A DNA stretch of 64,000 nucleotides, from positions 1 to 64,000 of the forward strand of contig JAQDQK010000002.1 of NCBI GenBank assembly GCA_027658995.1, written 5' to 3'. The notes below the pieces were generated by a model, which saw only the letters and a list, made by a program, of their open reading frames with translations, was not told the DNA's origin and searched no databases. This document shows positions 1 to 8,847 of the stretch, piece after piece. The DNA comes from Propionibacteriaceae bacterium AM104-82 (lineage in GTDB: Bacteria > Actinomycetota > Actinomycetes > Propionibacteriales > Propionibacteriaceae). The position numbers and the translations under genes were made by a program. Positions within the stretch are counted from its first letter, which is position 1. Each line of letters begins with the position of its first letter.

Positions 1-246
1 GCCCACCCCGCTCACCCGGCGTGTCGCCCCCGACCCACCGCAAGTACGAAGAGCCCCTTGACTCCACCGGCCGAACCGGACTCCGCGCCAGGACCGGAGG
101 CATCGGTGCGCGCACCTCGAGTCGGATGTCGCTTGAAGCCCGCGCGACCTATGCGGAGACCTGTCCTTCCCGACGTGGCCTGTCCGGAATCCCAGTACCA
201 CTCGTAGCAACGGACATATCGGGCTGACGGACGGTCCGCTCCCCTC
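1..246. other. Stretch without a supportable gene
   Basis: This end of the window lies beyond the stop codon of moaC. The only open frame (21-227, plus strand) has low-complexity Arg/Thr/Ser-rich composition, no recognisable motif and no Shine-Dalgarno sequence, so I do not call it. I see no clear terminator; the short palindrome around 229-239 (CGGAC-G-GTCCG) is too small to count. Confidence 0.5.
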
Positions 247-717
247 TCAGTCGCGCGACCAGTCTCCCGACCTTCCGCCGGACTTGGCGACCACCTTTGC
301 GCCGACGATCTCGCTTAACTTGTCGACGCCCTTGATCATGTCGACCACCGCGAGGGCGGCGACCGTCACCGCCGTCAGGGCCTCCATCTCGACGCCCGTG
401 CGATCCGCGGTGCGGACCGTCGCGGAGATGTCGATGCCCTCGTCGACGATCTCGAGGTCGACGACGACGCCGTGCACGCCGATCACGTGGGCGAGCGGCA
501 GCAGGTCGGGGACCTTCTTTGCGGCGGCGATCCCGGCGACCCGGGCGACCGCGAGCACGTCGCCCTTCGGCACCGTCCCGTCCCGCAGCGCCTGCACGAC
601 CTCGGCGCTGCAGCGCACCGACGCGACTGCGGAGGCCGAGCGGACGGTGGGGGTCTTGGCGGTGACGTCGACCATCCGGGCGTTGCCTGCGTCGTCGAGG
701 TGCGTGAAGCGGGTCAT
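247..717 (-). CDS. moaC: Cyclic pyranopterin monophosphate synthase MoaC
   Basis: With MoaA, MoaC turns GTP into cyclic pyranopterin monophosphate, the first intermediate of molybdenum cofactor synthesis, in the cytosol. The 156-residue product has the usual family length. It carries the PLAH segment in its first half and the hallmark TGVEMEALTAVTVAAL stretch followed by DMIKGVDK, which hold the catalytic acids and lysine known from E. coli MoaC. The frame stays open upstream to 801, but homology begins at ATG 717 (MTRFTHLD), so I start there. It is the last gene of the moa-nar block, 10 bases after moeA. There is no Shine-Dalgarno; instead TAATCT, formed partly by the moeA stop codon, sits seven bases before the ATG, so a leaderless internal transcript is possible. 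Confidence 0.94.
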   Translation of the reverse strand: MTRFTHLDDAGNARMVDVTAKTPTVRSASAVASVRCSAEVVQALRDGTVPKGDVLAVARVAGIAAAKKVPDLLPLAHVIGVHGVVVDLEIVDEGIDISATVRTADRTGVEMEALTAVTVAALAVVDMIKGVDKLSEIVGAKVVAKSGGRSGDWSRD

Positions 718-727
718 GGGGCAGAGA

Positions 728-1930
728 TTACAAGGCGTGGACGGTGACGGTCTCGCCCGCGGCGACCGAGGTGACGTCCTCGGGCACCACCGCGAGACCA
801 TCGGCGAGGGCGAGCGAGGCGACCAGGTGCGACCCGGAGCCCAAGCGGTGCACCGGCGTCACCCCTTCCTCGGAGATCCGCACGGGCACGAACTGGCGGC
901 GACCCTCCGGCCCCGTCCAGCCGACCGTCGCAGGAAGCCGTGACGACGGCCACGCGTCGCTCCACCCGCCCAGCTTTGCGAGCAACGGCCGCGCATAGAC
1001 CCAGGCGGAGACGAACACGCTGACGGGGTTGCCGGGCAGCCCGAGCAGCGGGACGCGGCGACCGTCGGGCCAGGCGAGCAGCCCGCTTGCCTGCGGCTTG
1101 CCCGGCTGCATGGCGACCTTGTCGAACGAGATGTCGCCCTCGACGACCTGCCGCACCACCTCGAACGCCCCGACGGAGACTCCCCCGCTGGTCAGCACCA
1201 GGTCAGCGTCGATGGCGCGCGCCAGCGCGGCCCGGAAGTGTGCCGGGTCGTCGGAGACCGACTCCACCATGGCGACCTCTGCGCCCCACCGTTCGCACAG
1301 CCCGGCGAGCAGGATCGAGTTCGAGTCGGGGATCTGGCCGAAGCCGAGCGGTTCGCCCGCCGCGACGAGTTCCGAGCCGGTGGCGAGCACCGCGACGCGC
1401 GGCCTGCGCACAAGCGACACTGAGCCGTGCCCGAGCGAGGCGGCCGACGATGCGGCCGCGGGGGTCCAGCGCAGGCCTGCGGGCAGCACGACGTCGCCGA
1501 CGGCCACGTCCTCACCACGGCCGCGCACGTGCCGCCCCTCCGCGACGACCTCGCGCACCTCGACGGTGGTGGGCAGGTCGGCGGCGCCCGAGGGCTGGTC
1601 GGTCAGTTCGACGGGCACGACGGTGTCGGCGCCGGTCGGCATCGGGGCCCCGGTCATGATCCGCGCGGCCTCGCCAGGCCCAACCCATGGGACGGAGGTG
1701 GCGCCGGCGGGGATGTCCCCGACGACCATCAGCCGGGCCCCCGGTTCCAGGTCGGCCGCGCGGACGGCGAAGCCGTCCATGGCCGAGTTGTCGAAGGGCG
1801 GCACCGCGACGACCGCGGCGACGTCGGCGGCGAGCGTCCGCCCGTAGCCGGACCCGACGGGGGCCTGCTCGGCCTCGAGCCTCTCCCCAAGCGCGAGCAC
1901 GGCCGACAGGTGTTCCTCGACGCTTCTCAT
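728..1930 (-). CDS. moeA: Molybdopterin molybdotransferase MoeA
   Basis: MoeA inserts molybdate into adenylylated molybdopterin to give active molybdenum cofactor, here presumably for the NarG encoded upstream. The 400-residue protein shows the family motifs in order: PPFDNSAMDGFAVR near the N-terminus, GDIPAG, GEAARIMTGAPMPTGAD, SNSILLAGL, the MoCF-domain TSGGVSVG, the MQPGKP turn and GLPGNPVSVFV. The start ATG at 1930 has a strong Shine-Dalgarno (GAGGAGG, five-base spacing) and overlaps the MoeB-like stop codon in an ATGA arrangement, so the two are translationally coupled. Upstream open frame up to 2191 is an Arg/Pro-rich shadow of the neighbouring gene. Nothing is missing from the family core. 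Confidence 0.96.
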   Translation of the reverse strand: MRSVEEHLSAVLALGERLEAEQAPVGSGYGRTLAADVAAVVAVPPFDNSAMDGFAVRAADLEPGARLMVVGDIPAGATSVPWVGPGEAARIMTGAPMPTGADTVVPVELTDQPSGAADLPTTVEVREVVAEGRHVRGRGEDVAVGDVVLPAGLRWTPAAASSAASLGHGSVSLVRRPRVAVLATGSELVAAGEPLGFGQIPDSNSILLAGLCERWGAEVAMVESVSDDPAHFRAALARAIDADLVLTSGGVSVGAFEVVRQVVEGDISFDKVAMQPGKPQASGLLAWPDGRRVPLLGLPGNPVSVFVSAWVYARPLLAKLGGWSDAWPSSRLPATVGWTGPEGRRQFVPVRISEEGVTPVHRLGSGSHLVASLALADGLAVVPEDVTSVAAGETVTVHAL

Positions 1931-2661
1931 CGCGCCCTCCTCAGTGGCAGTTCCGCCCAGCGTCCTGCGGCGGCGTCCAGCAGCGCGACCCGACCGACCA
2001 GACCCCGGCCGACGCCGGCAAGCAGTTTGATGGCCTCGGTGGCCTGCATCGCGCCGACCTGGCCGACCATCGCGCCGAGCACCCCGATGTCGGTGGCCTT
2101 CGGGTAGTCGCCGTCTGCCGGTTCGACCGGGATCAGGTCGCGCAGGTACAGCCGGTCGCCGTGCGCGTCCGGGACACCGAAGACGGAGCACTGCCCCTGC
2201 ATCCCGACGGCGGACGCCCAGATCAGCCGGGCGCCGACGGCCTCAGCGGCATCGGAGAGCATGAACTTCGCGCCGAACGTGTCCGTGCAGTCGAGCACCA
2301 GGTCGTAGCCGACGAACAGTTCCCTGGCGCGCTCTGCGGTGAGGTATTCGGCGATCACCTCGACGCTGACATCGGGATTGAGGGCGCGCAGCCGTTCGGC
2401 CCCGGACTCTGCCTTGTTGCGGCCGAGTTCGGTGTGCAGCACCTGGCGCTGCATGTTCTTCAGTTCGACGTGGTCACCGTCGACGATCGCGATCCGGCCG
2501 ACCCCGGCGGCGGCCAGGTACGGCAGCGCAGCCGACCCGAGCCCGCCAGCGCCGATCACCAGCACCGACGACGCGAGCAGCCGTTCCTGCCCGTCCACAC
2601 CCATCCCGACGATGTCGATGTTGCGGACGTAGCGCTCGCGCTGCTCGTCGGTCAGGGGCAT
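1927..2661 (-). CDS. moeB: MoeB/ThiF-family adenylyltransferase (probable MoaD activator)
   Basis: E1-like enzyme expected to adenylate the C-terminal glycine of MoaD so that it can be loaded with sulfur for molybdopterin synthase. The 244-residue product starts with the typical MoeB N-terminus (DEQRERYVRN), has the nucleotide-binding GAGGLGSAALPYLAAAG, the IVDGDHVELKNMQRQ segment and DCTDTFGAKF. Context supports a role in molybdopterin synthesis: moaE precedes it with a 10-base overlap and moeA follows with a 4-base overlap. Odd point: the two CxxC pairs that bind structural zinc in E. coli MoeB are absent; only two cysteines are visible, in DCTDTF and GQCSVF. There is no C-terminal rhodanese domain, so another protein must supply sulfur. 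A ThiF role in thiamine synthesis is less likely given the neighbours. Confidence 0.85.
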   Translation of the reverse strand: MPLTDEQRERYVRNIDIVGMGVDGQERLLASSVLVIGAGGLGSAALPYLAAAGVGRIAIVDGDHVELKNMQRQVLHTELGRNKAESGAERLRALNPDVSVEVIAEYLTAERARELFVGYDLVLDCTDTFGAKFMLSDAAEAVGARLIWASAVGMQGQCSVFGVPDAHGDRLYLRDLIPVEPADGDYPKATDIGVLGAMVGQVGAMQATEAIKLLAGVGRGLVGRVALLDAAAGRWAELPLRRAR

Positions 2662-3077
2662 TGCGACCACTCGTGCGAGCCGTCGCTCAGGTACTGCTTC
2701 TTCCAGATCGGCAGCCGCTCCTTGACGGTGTCGACCAGATCGGAGGCGCACTCGAAGGCCTGCCTGCGGTGCGACGCGGCGACGGCGACGTACAGCGCCA
2801 CCCCGCCGATCCCGAGCATCCCGACGCGGTGCTGGGCCGCGATCGCGTGGACGCCCTCGCGCCGCGCGAACTCCTCGGCTACCTCACGCATCACGTCGGC
2901 CGCGGAGGGATGCCCGACGTATTCGATGCCGGTGACGGACTTGCCGTGGTCGTGGTTGCGCACCACGCCCGCGAACGTCACGACGGCGCCCGCCCGGTCG
3001 TCGCCGACGGAGGCGAGCAGCGCCTCGCAGTCGACGTCCTCGGTGGTCACATCTGCCACCGCGATCCTCGCCGTCAC
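2652..3077 (-). CDS. moaE: Molybdopterin synthase catalytic subunit MoaE
   Basis: MoaE is the large subunit of molybdopterin synthase; with thiocarboxylated MoaD it converts cyclic pyranopterin monophosphate to molybdopterin. The family motifs are present: FAGVVRNHDHGKSVTGIEYVGHP, the QHRVGMLGIGG segment, VAASHRRQAF, and the C-terminal VKERLPIWKKQYLSDG, which contains the conserved active-site lysines. I choose the GTG at 3077 (141 residues) because a strong AGGAGGA lies about six bases before it and homology starts there; the longer frame to 3137 is not supported. It overlaps the MoeB-like start by 10 bases. The small subunit MoaD is about 10 kb upstream in the same gene block. Confidence 0.93.
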   Translation of the reverse strand: MTARIAVADVTTEDVDCEALLASVGDDRAGAVVTFAGVVRNHDHGKSVTGIEYVGHPSAADVMREVAEEFARREGVHAIAAQHRVGMLGIGGVALYVAVAASHRRQAFECASDLVDTVKERLPIWKKQYLSDGSHEWSQCP

Positions 3078-3172
3078 GGCATTCCTCCTCACATGCAGGG
3101 ACGGGCCAACCTTATGCTCCCGGGGCGCGAAGTTCACGCCGCGGGCGGTCGGCCCGTCCGTTCAGCGACTGG

Positions 3173-4564
3173 TCAGCTCGGCTTCGCCGCGCCCTTGCGT
3201 GCGTAACGCCACCAGGTGATGGCGATGCACATCACGGCCCACACGGCGCCGATGATGTAGAACGTGGTGGGGCTCATCAGGGTCAGCCCGACGCCGAACA
3301 GGAAGGGCCCGAAGGCCGCGATCGCGGCGGTCCAGCCGATCACGCCGCCGGCCTGGCGCTTCTCGAAGATCATCGGCATCTGCTTGAACGTCGACGCGTT
3401 GCCGATGCCGGTGAACAGGAAGATCGAGAGCATGCCCCACAGGAACAGGTTGAACCCGCCCTGCAGCGACTCGGCGCTCGACGTGTCGGGGGTGAGCGAC
3501 GGGATCGTGACGATGATCGAGGCGAGGATGCCGATGCCGGAGATCAGCGTCCAGATGGCGCCGCCCATCCGGTCGGTCAGCGGGGAGAACAGCACGCGTG
3601 CGCCAGCGGAGATCAGCGGGCCGAGGAAGACGAACTTGACGGGGTCGGGCAGCTCATAGCCCTCGATGAGCAGCTTGGCTCCCGCGCCGGTGCCGTCGAC
3701 GATGGAGGAGTTGCCCGCGCCGTACAGGTTGATCATCAGCAGCGCGAACTGCGCAGACAGCCCGGAGAAGGTGCCGAACGTCATGATGTAGAGCAGCGTC
3801 ATCCACCAGGTGTCCTGGTTCTTGAAGATGTCGAACTGCTGCTTGATGCTCGCCTTGATCGGGACGGAGCGCAGCACCACGTAGGACCAGATGGCCACCA
3901 CGACGATGATGGGCACGTAGATCAGCGCGGCGTTCTGGTACCAGACCTCGACGGGCGCCTTGCTCGGCACCGTGAGGGTCTGCGAGCCGAGGAAGCCGAA
4001 CATGCCGAAGCCGATCAGCCACGGGGTGAGCAACTGGACGAGCGAGACGCCGAAGTTGCCGATGCCCGCCTGGATGCCGAGCGCGGTGCCCTGCTTCGAC
4101 TTGGGGAAGAAGTAGGACGTCGACGGCATGAAGCCGGAGAACGCGCCGCCGCCGATGCCTGCCAGGAAGGCCAGCGCGAGCAGGCGCCAGTACGGCACGT
4201 CAGGGTTGGTCACCTCGAAGCCCCAGCCGAGCATCGGCAGGAGCAGCAGCAGCGTGGTCAGCGAGACCATCTTGCGGGTGCCGATCTTGGGCGGCAGCAC
4301 CATCCAGACGAGCCGGAGCAGGCCGCCGGAGAGGCCGGGCATCGACGTCATCAGGAACAGTTGGTCCTTGGTGAAGCTGTAGCCGAGAGCGTTCAGCTTG
4401 GGGACGATGGCGCTCGGCAGGAACCAGGCGACGAAGCACAGCGTCAGCGAGACGGTGGTGACGGTCAGCGTGCTCCAGGCGAGCTTGCTGTCCCACTTCG
4501 ACTCGTCTTCAGTGTCCCAGGAGACGAGCCAGTCTCCCTTGGTTTCGGGGGTGGTGGTGCTCAC
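3173..4564 (-). CDS. NarK-family nitrate/nitrite transporter, second copy
   Basis: Major facilitator superfamily transporter of the nitrate/nitrite porter family, 463 residues, about 12 membrane segments. Visible features are the arginine in the second-helix motif SGGLLRLVW (R84), the nitrate-porter signature QAGIGNFGVS in the middle helix region, and a second arginine in AGARVLFSPLTDRMGG, matching the two substrate-binding arginines known in E. coli NarK. It begins at GTG 4564, overlapping the first narK by four bases (GTGA), with GAGGAGG eight bases upstream. Two different NarK types next to each other, one a probable nitrate/proton symporter and one a probable nitrate/nitrite exchanger, are common in nitrate respirers; which is which cannot be settled here. 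A 95-base gap separates it from moaE. Confidence 0.88.
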   Translation of the reverse strand: MSTTTPETKGDWLVSWDTEDESKWDSKLAWSTLTVTTVSLTLCFVAWFLPSAIVPKLNALGYSFTKDQLFLMTSMPGLSGGLLRLVWMVLPPKIGTRKMVSLTTLLLLLPMLGWGFEVTNPDVPYWRLLALAFLAGIGGGAFSGFMPSTSYFFPKSKQGTALGIQAGIGNFGVSLVQLLTPWLIGFGMFGFLGSQTLTVPSKAPVEVWYQNAALIYVPIIVVVAIWSYVVLRSVPIKASIKQQFDIFKNQDTWWMTLLYIMTFGTFSGLSAQFALLMINLYGAGNSSIVDGTGAGAKLLIEGYELPDPVKFVFLGPLISAGARVLFSPLTDRMGGAIWTLISGIGILASIIVTIPSLTPDTSSAESLQGGFNLFLWGMLSIFLFTGIGNASTFKQMPMIFEKRQAGGVIGWTAAIAAFGPFLFGVGLTLMSPTTFYIIGAVWAVMCIAITWWRYARKGAAKPS

Positions 4565-5904
4565 GGGCGAGCCTCCTCTAGGGGTCGGTCGATGGTGCCG
4601 GCGAGCTCAGGCGACTTGTCGTGCAGCATGCGGACGATGGTGACGTGCATCCAGACGGCGCAGATCGCCACCAGGATGAAGATGCAGAAGAACGTGCTGC
4701 TCGGGAACCCGGACCAGGTCTTGGTCGCGGCGAACAGCGGCGGGAGGACGAAGCCTCCGAGCCCGCCGAGCATGCCGACGAGGCCGCCGACGGAGCCGAC
4801 GTTGTCGGGGAAGTATTCGGGGATGTGCTTGAAGACCGCGGCCTTGCCGAAGCCCATGGCGCAGCCGAGGATGAACACCAGGATCGCGAACCAGACAAGC
4901 GAGATCTGGTAGTGCAGGTGCTGGCTCTGGCCGCCGTCGGGGTGGACGACGGTGATGAAGCCGTTGGGCATCATCAGGATGCCGCTGGAGAGCAGCATCA
5001 GGGCGAAGGTGAAGTACATCACCTTGCGGGCGCCGAACCTGTCGCTGAGCCAGCCCCCGACGGGCCGCAGCAGCGACGCGGGGAAGATGAAGGTCGCCGT
5101 CAGGAGGCCTGCGACCGTGAGGGAGACGCCGAAGTTGTCGACGTAGTACTTCGGGAGCCACGCCGAGAGCGCCACGTAGGCGCCGAAGACGGCGACGTAG
5201 TACAGGCTGAACCGCCACACGCGCACGTCCTTCAGGGGCGCGAGCATCTCCGACAGGGGCTTGGAGGCCCCCGCGGCGCGGTCCGGCTTGGGGACGATGA
5301 TCCAGGTGAGGATGCCGACGATGACGAGCAGCACCGCGTAGATCACGGGGATCAGGCGCCAGCCGCCCTGGATGCCGAGGAAGTAGGTCGACCCTGCGGT
5401 GGCGGCGATCAGCGGCGGGCCGATGAACTTGGTGACGGAGGCACCGACATTGCCCGCGCCGAACACGCCCAGGGCGAGGCCCTGGCGGTCCTTGGAGTAC
5501 CAGGCCGAGTCCCAGGCGGTGCCGACGGAGAACAGGTTGCCCGCGAAGCCGACGAGGAAGGCGAGCACCAGCAGCATCGTGTAGTTGTTCGCGAACGACA
5601 CCAGGTAGGCGGGGATCGCGGTGGCGAACAGCAGGAACAGGGTGACGGTGCGGCCGCCGAGTCGGTCGGCGAGGATGCCCGCCGGGAGCCGCCACATGGA
5701 GCCGTTGAGGACGGCGAGGGCCGAGATCCAGGACAGTTGCTGGTCGCTGAGTCCCAGTTCCTTCTGGATCGGGATGCCGAGGATGCCGAACATGAGCCAC
5801 ACCGCGAACATCAACGTGAACGCGATCGTGGACATGGTGAGGACCCGGCCGGCCCCCTTGCCCGTGTCGTGGACGGGCCCGACCTCGATGAGGTTCTTAC
5901 TCAC
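4561..5904 (-). CDS. narK: NarK-family nitrate/nitrite transporter, first copy
   Basis: Twelve-helix nitrate porter of 447 residues. The N-terminal half has NGSMWRLPAGILADRLGG, with the conserved arginine R72 and the family A-motif; the nitrate signature appears as GVFGAGNVGAS; the second arginine lies in FPASLLRPVGGWLSDRFG. The likely job is nitrate import, nitrite export, or both, at the cytoplasmic membrane to feed NarGHI, whose active site faces the cytosol. Start codon GTG at 5904 overlaps the narI stop (GTGA). It is clearly distinct in sequence from the adjacent second NarK, so the pair is not a recent duplication. Confidence 0.9.
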   Translation of the reverse strand: MSKNLIEVGPVHDTGKGAGRVLTMSTIAFTLMFAVWLMFGILGIPIQKELGLSDQQLSWISALAVLNGSMWRLPAGILADRLGGRTVTLFLLFATAIPAYLVSFANNYTMLLVLAFLVGFAGNLFSVGTAWDSAWYSKDRQGLALGVFGAGNVGASVTKFIGPPLIAATAGSTYFLGIQGGWRLIPVIYAVLLVIVGILTWIIVPKPDRAAGASKPLSEMLAPLKDVRVWRFSLYYVAVFGAYVALSAWLPKYYVDNFGVSLTVAGLLTATFIFPASLLRPVGGWLSDRFGARKVMYFTFALMLLSSGILMMPNGFITVVHPDGGQSQHLHYQISLVWFAILVFILGCAMGFGKAAVFKHIPEYFPDNVGSVGGLVGMLGGLGGFVLPPLFAATKTWSGFPSSTFFCIFILVAICAVWMHVTIVRMLHDKSPELAGTIDRPLEEARP

Positions 5905-6662
5905 TTACGAACTTTCTGGTTGTCGCGGCTGCCGACCGGATCCCAGCCACGGCCCTTGGTCGTGGAGGAGCGGCGCGCAGACACGGCATCGCGGGAGCGA
6001 TAGACGATGTAGGGGCGGAAAAGGTAGTGGATCGGCGCGGAGAAGGCGTGCACGAGGCGCGTGAACGGGATCATCGCGAACAGCAGCATGCCGATCACGA
6101 CGTGGGTCTGGAACTGCCAGGTCGCCGCGGCCATCGCGTCGACGTTCGGCTGAAAAGTGAAAAGCGAGCGGAACCACACCGAGACGGTCTCGCGGTAGTT
6201 GTGCTCGGCGCCTGTCGGGGTCTTGTCGCCGGTGAGGGTGGCGACCATCCCGAGCCCGATCACCGTCGCGAGCACCAGGTACATGATCTTGTCGTTCCAG
6301 GTGGTGGCCTTGAACACCGCGCCGGTCGTGCGGCGTCGCACGATCAGCATGGCGAGCCCGACGATCAGGCCGATGCCCGCCAGGCCGCCGACCCAGAGGG
6401 CGCCCAGGTGGTACGCGTGCTGGCTGAGGCCGATCCAGTCGGTGAACGCCTTGGGGATCAGCAGGCCGACGATGTGCCCCATCAGCACCGCGAGCAGCGC
6501 GAAGTGGAACAGCGGCGAGCCGATCTTGAGCAGCTTCGACTCGTAGAGCTGCGACGAGCGGGTCGTCCAGCCGAACTGGTCGTAGCGGTAGCGCCAGATC
6601 AGGCCGCCGACCAGCACCAGGAAGGTGAGGTAGGGCAGCACGCCCCACAGCAGGAACTTCAC
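5901..6662 (-). CDS. narI: Respiratory nitrate reductase gamma subunit NarI
   Basis: Membrane cytochrome b subunit that takes electrons from menaquinol and passes them through two haems to NarH. The 253-residue protein has five predicted transmembrane helices and histidines H53, H63, H187 and H205, the last two at exactly the positions of the E. coli haem ligands (in QFQTHVVIG and TRLVHAFSAP). The C-terminal tail is Arg-rich and cytosolic. The start is GTG 6662, sharing four bases with the narJ stop; its own stop overlaps narK. The order narG-H-J-I matches the standard operon. Confidence 0.95.
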   Translation of the reverse strand: MKFLLWGVLPYLTFLVLVGGLIWRYRYDQFGWTTRSSQLYESKLLKIGSPLFHFALLAVLMGHIVGLLIPKAFTDWIGLSQHAYHLGALWVGGLAGIGLIVGLAMLIVRRRTTGAVFKATTWNDKIMYLVLATVIGLGMVATLTGDKTPTGAEHNYRETVSVWFRSLFTFQPNVDAMAAATWQFQTHVVIGMLLFAMIPFTRLVHAFSAPIHYLFRPYIVYRSRDAVSARRSSTTKGRGWDPVGSRDNQKVRK

Positions 6663-7270
6663 GGTTGGCTCCCTTGCAGTTGCGGGTAGGGAAGGAACGT
6701 CGGCTCGAGGCCGACGGTCTCCGTCGGAGGAGTGGTCAGCAGGTCGCGCACCTCGGCGCGGGTCTTCGGCGAGGGACCACCGAGCACGTCGCAGATGGCC
6801 TCGACGACGCCCGCGTGCGGGAGCTTGTCCTCGGTGAGGCCGATCCGCAGCAGTTCGAGCGAGGCCCGGTAGGCGTTGAGGATGCCGATGCCGAGCTGTG
6901 GCGCCCCGGTGGCGGTGAATTCGAGCACCATCGGCAGGTAGTCGGGCAGTTCACCGTCGAGGTCGACCACTAGGCCGGAGTCGCGGTAGGTCTGCTTGAT
7001 GGAGGCCAGCACCTCGCCCCGGCGGCGGGTGTCGCCGTCGGTCCAGTACGTCAGGTGCAGCGCGTGCCTGCGGGACAGGTCGAACTCCTGCACGTGCCAC
7101 GACTGGAGTTCCATCAGCGGCATCGAACGCAGGTGCGCGATGGTCGGCGCGAACCGCTCCCCCGCGCCCGCCTCTGCGGCGGCCTCCTCGATCAGGTCGA
7201 GCCTGTCGAGCAGGTCCTCGGTCGGGTAGCCGAGCAGCAGCGCTGCAGCCTGGAAGACGACGGCGCTCAT
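6659..7270 (-). CDS. narJ: Nitrate reductase assembly chaperone NarJ
   Basis: NarJ is the dedicated cytosolic chaperone (TorD/NarJ family) that holds NarGH while the molybdenum cofactor and the FS0 cluster are inserted and is absent from the final enzyme. The 203-residue all-helical product begins FQAAALLLGYPTEDLL, the usual NarJ N-terminal signature, and has the LPDYLPMVLEF motif around residues 108-118. ATG 7270 overlaps the narH stop (ATGA), and its stop overlaps the narI GTG. Position between narH and narI is diagnostic. Confidence 0.94.
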   Translation of the reverse strand: MSAVVFQAAALLLGYPTEDLLDRLDLIEEAAAEAGAGERFAPTIAHLRSMPLMELQSWHVQEFDLSRRHALHLTYWTDGDTRRRGEVLASIKQTYRDSGLVVDLDGELPDYLPMVLEFTATGAPQLGIGILNAYRASLELLRIGLTEDKLPHAGVVEAICDVLGGPSPKTRAEVRDLLTTPPTETVGLEPTFLPYPQLQGSQP

Positions 7271-8847
7271 GCCCCGCTCGCGTCCTGCTGGCGACGCTTG
7301 GCGTCCGCGTAGCTCTCGATCGCAACTGGCACCACGCGGCCCGACGAGGATCCGAAGCCGCCGTCGTAGTTGTACGGGTCGGTGGCGTCGAAGTCGACGG
7401 AGCAGCCCATCTCCTCCAGGTTGTGCGCCTGCTCGGTATGGGCCTTCGGGATGACGTAGCGCTCGTCGTACTTGGCGATGGCGAGCAGCCGGTACATCTG
7501 CTCCATGGCGGCAGGCGTCAGGCCGACGGCCTCCGCCAGTTCGGGCTGGCGTTCACGTCCGAGCGTCACGTCGCGCATGTAGGAACGCATCGCGGCCAGC
7601 TTCTGCAGCACGTCGGTGACCACCTGGGTGTCCCCCGCGGTGAACAGTTCCGCCAGGTATTCGACGGGGATCCGCAGCGCGTCGATGGCGCCGAACAGGT
7701 TGCCTCCTGCCTCCGAGTCGTGGCCCTGCGACTTCAGCAGGTCCACCACCGGCGACAGCGGCGGCACGTACCAGACCATCGGCATGGTGCGGTACTCCGG
7801 GTGCAGCGGCAGCGCGACCTTGAAGTGTTTGATCAGCGCGTAGACGGGCGACTTCTGAGCGGCTGAGATCCAGTCGGTCGGAATGTCGTTGGCCTTGGCG
7901 TCGGCGATCACCTGCGGGTCGTTGGGGTCGAGCATCAGGTCGAGTTGGGCCTCGTACAGGTCCTTCTCGTCGGCGAGGGCCGCCTCGGTGACGCGGTCTG
8001 CGTCGTAGAGGATGACGCCGATGTAGCGCAGCCGGCCAACGCACGTCTCGGCGCACACCGTCGGGAGGCCCACCTCGAGGCGCGGGTAGCACATGGTGCA
8101 CTTCTCGGCCTTGCCCGAGCGGTGGTTGAAGTAGATCTTCTTGTAGGGGCAGCCGGTGATGCACTGGCGCCAGCCGCGGCAGCGGTCCTGGTCGACCAGC
8201 ACGATGCCGTCCTCTGCCCGCTTGTAGATCGCGCCCGACGGGCAGGCGGCCATGCACGACGGGTTGAGGCAGTGCTCGCAGATGCGCGGCACGAAGAACA
8301 TGAAGGTCTTCTCGTACTCGGCCTTGATCTGGATGTTGGCCTCGTCGCGCAGCTTCTTGACGATCGGGTCCTCGTCGATGGTCTCGGCGATGCCGCCGAG
8401 CGAGTCGTCCCAGTTGGCGGAGGCCTTGATGGCCAGGTCGTCCCCGGTGATCAGCGACTTGGGCCGGGCGACCGGGAAGTCCTCACCGAGAGGCGACTGG
8501 ATGAGCTTCTCGTAGTCGTAGGTCCACGGCTCGTAGTAGTCGTCCATGCCGGGCTGCACCGGGGAGGCGAAGATGCTCAGCAGCTTCTTGAACCGCCCGC
8601 CGGAGCGCAGCTTGAGCCGGCCCGACCTGGTGCGGACCCAGCCGCCCTGCCACTTGTCCTGGTCCTCGTAGGTGCGGGGGTAGCCGAGGCCAGGGCGGGT
8701 CTCGACGTTGTTGAACCAGACGTACTCGGTGCCTGCCCGGTTGGTCCACGCCTGCTTGCACGTGACGGAACACGTGTGGCATCCGATGCACTTGTCGAGG
8801 TTCATCACCATGGCGACCTGGGCCATGACGCGACGCTGCTTCGCCAT
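7267..8847 (-). CDS. narH: Respiratory nitrate reductase beta subunit NarH
   Basis: Iron-sulfur electron-transfer subunit linking NarI haems to NarG. The 526-residue protein has four cysteine groups for its clusters: CIGCHTCSVTC at the N-terminus, CEHCLNPSCMAAC, CRGWRQCITGC (tryptophan replaces one cysteine, as expected for the three-iron cluster) and CTMC with CAETC. I start at ATG 8847 (MAKQRRVMAQ), which shares one base with the narG stop; in-frame sequence further upstream lies inside narG and is a shadow. Nothing required for four clusters is missing. Confidence 0.96.
   Translation of the reverse strand: MAKQRRVMAQVAMVMNLDKCIGCHTCSVTCKQAWTNRAGTEYVWFNNVETRPGLGYPRTYEDQDKWQGGWVRTRSGRLKLRSGGRFKKLLSIFASPVQPGMDDYYEPWTYDYEKLIQSPLGEDFPVARPKSLITGDDLAIKASANWDDSLGGIAETIDEDPIVKKLRDEANIQIKAEYEKTFMFFVPRICEHCLNPSCMAACPSGAIYKRAEDGIVLVDQDRCRGWRQCITGCPYKKIYFNHRSGKAEKCTMCYPRLEVGLPTVCAETCVGRLRYIGVILYDADRVTEAALADEKDLYEAQLDLMLDPNDPQVIADAKANDIPTDWISAAQKSPVYALIKHFKVALPLHPEYRTMPMVWYVPPLSPVVDLLKSQGHDSEAGGNLFGAIDALRIPVEYLAELFTAGDTQVVTDVLQKLAAMRSYMRDVTLGRERQPELAEAVGLTPAAMEQMYRLLAIAKYDERYVIPKAHTEQAHNLEEMGCSVDFDATDPYNYDGGFGSSSGRVVPVAIESYADAKRRQQDASGA

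Noticed and set aside
21..227. 68-residue open frame at the left end
   Set aside because: Low-complexity composition, no ribosome site, no motif; likely chance in GC-rich DNA.
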